A model generated the notes under the pieces. It made no database searches. It was not told where the DNA came from and worked only from the letters and a program-made list of their open reading frames with translations. Source: Onchocerca lupi (Eukaryota > Nematoda > Chromadorea > Rhabditida > Onchocercidae). From it: 64,000 nt of DNA. This document shows, in pieces, positions 62,501 to 64,000 of the stretch; position 1 is the stretch's first letter; each line of letters begins with the position of its first letter. Position numbers and translations under genes: made by a program. The stretch is taken from contig JAOVVO010000469.1 in NCBI GenBank assembly GCA_028564675.1, positions 1 through 64,000 of the forward strand. The letters run 5' to 3'.

Positions 62501-63992
62501 TGAATATATATTATCTTTGACTGACAACAATATTATTCTTAATAGCGATTTACGATTTTACTGTAGATTTTTATCTTCCTTTAATTTACATTTAGGATAA
62601 AAGAAAAATAAAGCAATTTGGAAATGATATATTATTGAAATGATGATGGGAGTTAATCGTTAAACTTTAATTGCTTCATAGTTTGAAAAGCAGCTGTTCA
62701 TGCCATTCAGACGTTTTAAATTGTTCTTACAAATTGGAATCGAAAATTCTGCTCCTATTAGTGATGAGATAACTATGGCCAGTTTTATATGTTTGGTATT
62801 TTTTTACTGTACAGTCTGGATAATAAAATAATAAATTAAGGATTAATTGGAAGGGAGGGGGGGTGGAGATGCAGAGTACTGTAAATAATAAATTAGAACT
62901 CTTTAAGATAATAGACAACGAAAACTTTTTGAAATTAAAGATGCTAATATTGAAGAATTTTGAAAAGTCATCACTAAGCAATATCTTTTTTTGTTAAGTA
63001 GTTATTTTCCTATGCATTGCTTTATTGAATGCTGTATTATTTTAAAATAGTACTATCTTCTCTTTTTTAATATTATTAACGAATTTGTGAAAACATGGAC
63101 TTTTGCCTTTTTCTGAATAGAATTTAGCATAACTTGGCAAGTAAAGCATTTAAGGGTGTTTGTGAAACACCTCGAGATTTAGCCGCTATTTTTTATGTAT
63201 TTACTGTTTTTCAAAGTTATATCCTTTCTTCCAGTTTTATATATCAAAGAATAACGATGTCTTGCAGGTACCCTACAAACTGGTATCCAAACCAGTGTTA
63301 AAATGGCAGCAAGCCATGCAAAAACTGCTGTTGGTGCAGTAGCTGCTGTACCGCAAGGTATTGCGAGCATGGGTAGCGGTTTGTTTTCTACATCACAATA
63401 TCCTATTACACCGCTTGTTGAGGTTAGCATGTTTTAGTTTTGCTTTGATATTACTTTTAATGTGAATTTGGAACGCATGTAAAGATATTCGCTCTTAGTT
63501 AATATTCCTGTTATTCACTTAGCGTCATTGTTAGTTCTTTTGGCAACTGATTATCATTTGATGATGTGGTTTGTAGTATCATTCTTCATTTTATATGTTA
63601 GAAGCCATGAAATGAAATTGCGCTCCTGCGCAGTTCAAAATTTCTCTTAAATTTTTTATCAAAGTAACTTAGTAGATGTGCTATCACTGGAAAAGAAAGG
63701 CGACATTCTTGCAGCTAGAATTGATTCATCATTTCAAAGTGATATTCGTATTTCTTTAAGTATCTCAACCTTTTCTCCATAAATCGTTCGTATCATATTA
63801 TTAATGCCGATTTTTGAATTCGAATATTGATTTTTTACAAAAGTTATCTTGCGTACTTAAAATTGATTGAATGTCTTTTTTAAATCAGGATAATGCTGTT
63901 TCGAAAACACGAAAAGAGCAGAATTTGGCTACACTGTTGAGTTTAAAAGAAAAAACAAAGCGTCTGCGAGAGGAAGCTGTAACAAATAAACA
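56505..63992 (+). CDS. OXR1: OXR1/NCOA7 family protein (LysM domain, C-terminus beyond window)
   Basis: Thirteen exons, all in phase: 56505-56609, 57253-57385, 58584-58771, 59045-59181, 59589-59721, 59928-59985, 60621-60688, 61323-61472, 61585-61619, 61750-61854, 62115-62236, 63268-63422 and 63889-63992. They give about 497 residues. Residues 3-48 form a LysM domain (YTVTQSDSIERIAAVHDCTV, then VGELMKMNRL and FPGQKLLVPSP). Residues about 135-205 carry the conserved GRAM-like block of OXR1 (NGTVTGTLLVTPNALMFDPD, MEEVMSITMFK). Residues about 371-463 are an Ala/Ser/Val/Thr-rich repetitive segment. The TLDc domain that defines OXR1, NCOA7 and nematode LMD-3 should follow past 64000. These proteins protect against oxidative damage, and TLDc proteins bind the V-ATPase. 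The ATG directly follows TTTTGTAG, so it is either a trans-spliced start or an internal methionine after further 5' exons. Six of thirteen donors begin GTT. Confidence 0.9.
60090..60146. repeat. Short tandem duplication in an OXR1-family intron
   Basis: The 23-base segment TTTAATTTAAATTTATTAAC plus TTT occurs at 60091-60113 and again at 60123-60145, identical, separated by 9 bases of mostly T. Confidence 0.7.
60879..60905. repeat. TTAT microsatellite
   Basis: About six to seven tandem TTAT units inside an OXR1-family intron between exons 7 and 8. Confidence 0.85.
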
Positions 63993-64000
63993 GTAAGTAT

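Noticed and set aside
63179..63430. Minus-strand ORF of 83 residues
   Set aside because: Antisense shadow of OXR1-family exon 12, whose Ala/Val codons read openly in reverse.

Overview
The window looks like nuclear DNA of a nematode, most likely a filarial or related spirurid worm. The evidence is strong AT richness, long homopolymer runs, short exons split by AT-rich introns, acceptors ending TTTCAG or AAG placed directly before start codons (as expected for spliced-leader trans-splicing), and a decayed Helitron helicase of a kind common in animal genomes. No bacterial operon, rRNA, CRISPR array or convincing tRNA gene was seen. The species call is inference; no database search was possible.

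Layout. 1-0.6 kb: the last two exons of a plus-strand gene with a Lys/Glu-rich tail. 1.1-2.0 kb: decayed minus-strand fragments of a Cof-type HAD phosphatase, a family typical of bacteria. 2.08-2.84 kb: the 3' part of a dead Helitron on the minus strand, directly abutting those fragments. 3-7 kb: no gene seen, one strong hairpin. 7.1-10.4 kb: a five-exon plus-strand gene for a low-complexity protein of unknown function. 10.9-13.8 kb: a nine-exon minus-strand glutaredoxin-3 (PICOT) gene, tail-to-tail with the previous one. 13.8-17.5 kb: spacer with old local duplications. 17.5-21.5 kb: a six-exon minus-strand F-box gene. 21.5-36.4 kb: a gene-poor stretch with a few short candidate ORFs. 36.4-40.6 kb: a tentative plus-strand gene of unknown function. 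41-56 kb: gene-poor, with hairpins, an 85-bp tandem duplication and a few isolated exon-like frames. 56.5-64 kb: thirteen exons of a plus-strand OXR1/NCOA7-family gene (LysM, then a GRAM-like conserved block, then an Ala/Ser/Val-rich segment). It runs off the right edge before its expected TLDc domain.

The recognised genes do not form a pathway. Glutaredoxin-3 (iron-sulfur and redox handling) and OXR1 (oxidation resistance) are both linked to oxidative stress, but nothing in the sequence ties them together. Exon junctions were derived by hand from splice sites and reading-frame phase. All junctions given for glutaredoxin-3, the F-box gene and OXR1 keep frame across every intron, which is the main support for those models.
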